23,319 nucleotides of DNA from JACZQZ01 sp046756945 (GTDB lineage Bacteria; Pseudomonadota; Alphaproteobacteria; Rhodospirillales; 2-02-FULL-58-16), in the NCBI GenBank assembly GCA_046756945.1, contig JBHHXI010000033.1, positions 1 through 23,319 of the forward strand. The letters run 5' to 3'. The notes beneath the pieces were generated by a model. The model worked only from the letters and a program-made list of their open reading frames with translations. It ran no database searches and was not told the DNA's origin. Shown piece after piece: positions 22,890 to 23,319 of this stretch (positions are counted from its first letter, which is position 1; each line of letters begins with the position of its first letter). The translations under genes and the position numbers were made by a program.

Positions 22890-23319
22890 GTGCAGGAAAT
22901 CATCGCCAACCTGATTTTGAACTTCGGCGACCTTATCGGACTCGGCGACATGATCTTCCCCGTCCTCATGGGGTTGATGCTGTTTTTCCTTCTGTTCCTG
23001 GGCTTCCCGGTGGCCATCGCGCTGGCGACGGCCGGGTTCCTGTTCGCCTATCTCGCCGGCGAGTTCCCGCTGTTCCAACTGCTGCCGATCCGCATCTTCG
23101 GGGTCGTCGACAACCAGATTCTGATGGCGATCCCGTTGTTCGTGTTCATGGGGGTGATGCTGGAACGCTCGCGCCTGGCCGAGGAACTGCTCGACGTCAT
23201 CGGCCATGCGGCGGGGGGGCTCAGGGGCGGCATGGGGCTTTCGATCATCCTGGTCGGCGTCCTGATGGGCGCGTCCACGGGCATCGTCGGCGCCACGGTG
23301 GTCACCTTGGGGCTGCTCA
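22890..23319 (+). CDS. dctM: TRAP large permease subunit (DctM), 3' end outside window
   Basis: An open frame to the window edge encoding 143 residues of DctM. After a short amphipathic start (MQEIIANLILNF) it has the hydrophobic segment FPVLMGLMLFFLLFLGFPVA, then LATAGFLFAYLAG, QILMAIPLFVFMGVMLERS, AEELLDVIGHAAGGLRGGM and GVLMGASTGIVGAT. The last three are characteristic of the DctM membrane domain that forms the Na+-coupled transport path. The full protein is usually about 430 or more residues with some 12 helices. I chose the GTG at 22890; a TTG at 22872 overlapping the dctQ stop (TTGA) is an alternative. It is translated with dctQ in one operon. Confidence 0.9.
   Translation, partial: MQEIIANLILNFGDLIGLGDMIFPVLMGLMLFFLLFLGFPVAIALATAGFLFAYLAGEFPLFQLLPIRIFGVVDNQILMAIPLFVFMGVMLERSRLAEELLDVIGHAAGGLRGGMGLSIILVGVLMGASTGIVGATVVTLGLL

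Overview
The window is high-GC DNA from an alphaproteobacterium. A member of Rhodospirillales or a relative is likely, but this is inferred and not tested by search. Supporting signs are the cysG-DUF2849-cysI-DUF934 gene order, a SUF operon led by Rrf2 regulators, alphaproteobacterial-type intergenic palindromes (TTCGAGAC...CCTCAGGATGAGG), and several GTG starts with strong Shine-Dalgarno sequences. Almost all of it is ordinary housekeeping and metabolic DNA. The most unusual items are a 76-unit pentapeptide-repeat protein beside a hexapeptide Arg-Arg repeat protein, a TRAP small subunit fused to an extra membrane domain, and two regulatory or enzyme proteins that lack expected key residues.

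Left edge (1-204): the tail of an IS1-family transposase remnant enters from outside the window and breaks off near 117. Two perfect hairpins follow and probably terminate the SUF operon.

205-7525 (minus strand): a nine-gene SUF iron-sulfur assembly operon, transcribed right to left as iscR-like, second Rrf2 regulator, sufB, sufC, sufD, sufS, sufU, sufT, sufA. Many stops and starts overlap by 1-4 bases. SufBCD is the scaffold, SufS with SufU supplies sulfur, and SufT and SufA handle maturation and transfer. The first regulator lacks the three IscR cluster cysteines and the second has three. A TGACCA-TTT-TGGTCA dyad close to the IscR type 1 site lies in front of the operon.

7643-10308: a 461-residue pentapeptide-repeat protein (minus), a divergent 101-residue Arg-Arg hexapeptide-repeat protein (plus), and a glyoxalase II-type hydrolase (minus).

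10424-14445: a siroheme and sulfite reduction operon on the minus strand (cysG, DUF2849, cysI, DUF934), preceded by an AT-rich promoter island. Siroheme made by CysG is the cofactor of CysI, and CysI also needs a 4Fe-4S cluster, so it is functionally linked to the SUF operon.

14570-19791: an agmatinase-family ureohydrolase, an unassigned protein, a convergent two-subunit CoA-transferase-family pair (its beta subunit apparently lacks the catalytic Glu), a cold-shock protein with a clear terminator, and a JmjC/cupin oxygenase.

19845-23319: a small secreted protein, a 620-base non-coding stretch rich in repeats and dyads, then a TRAP transporter operon: a Tat-exported DctP, an intercistronic 13-bp hairpin, a DUF805-like/DctQ fusion, and a DctM that runs off the right edge.
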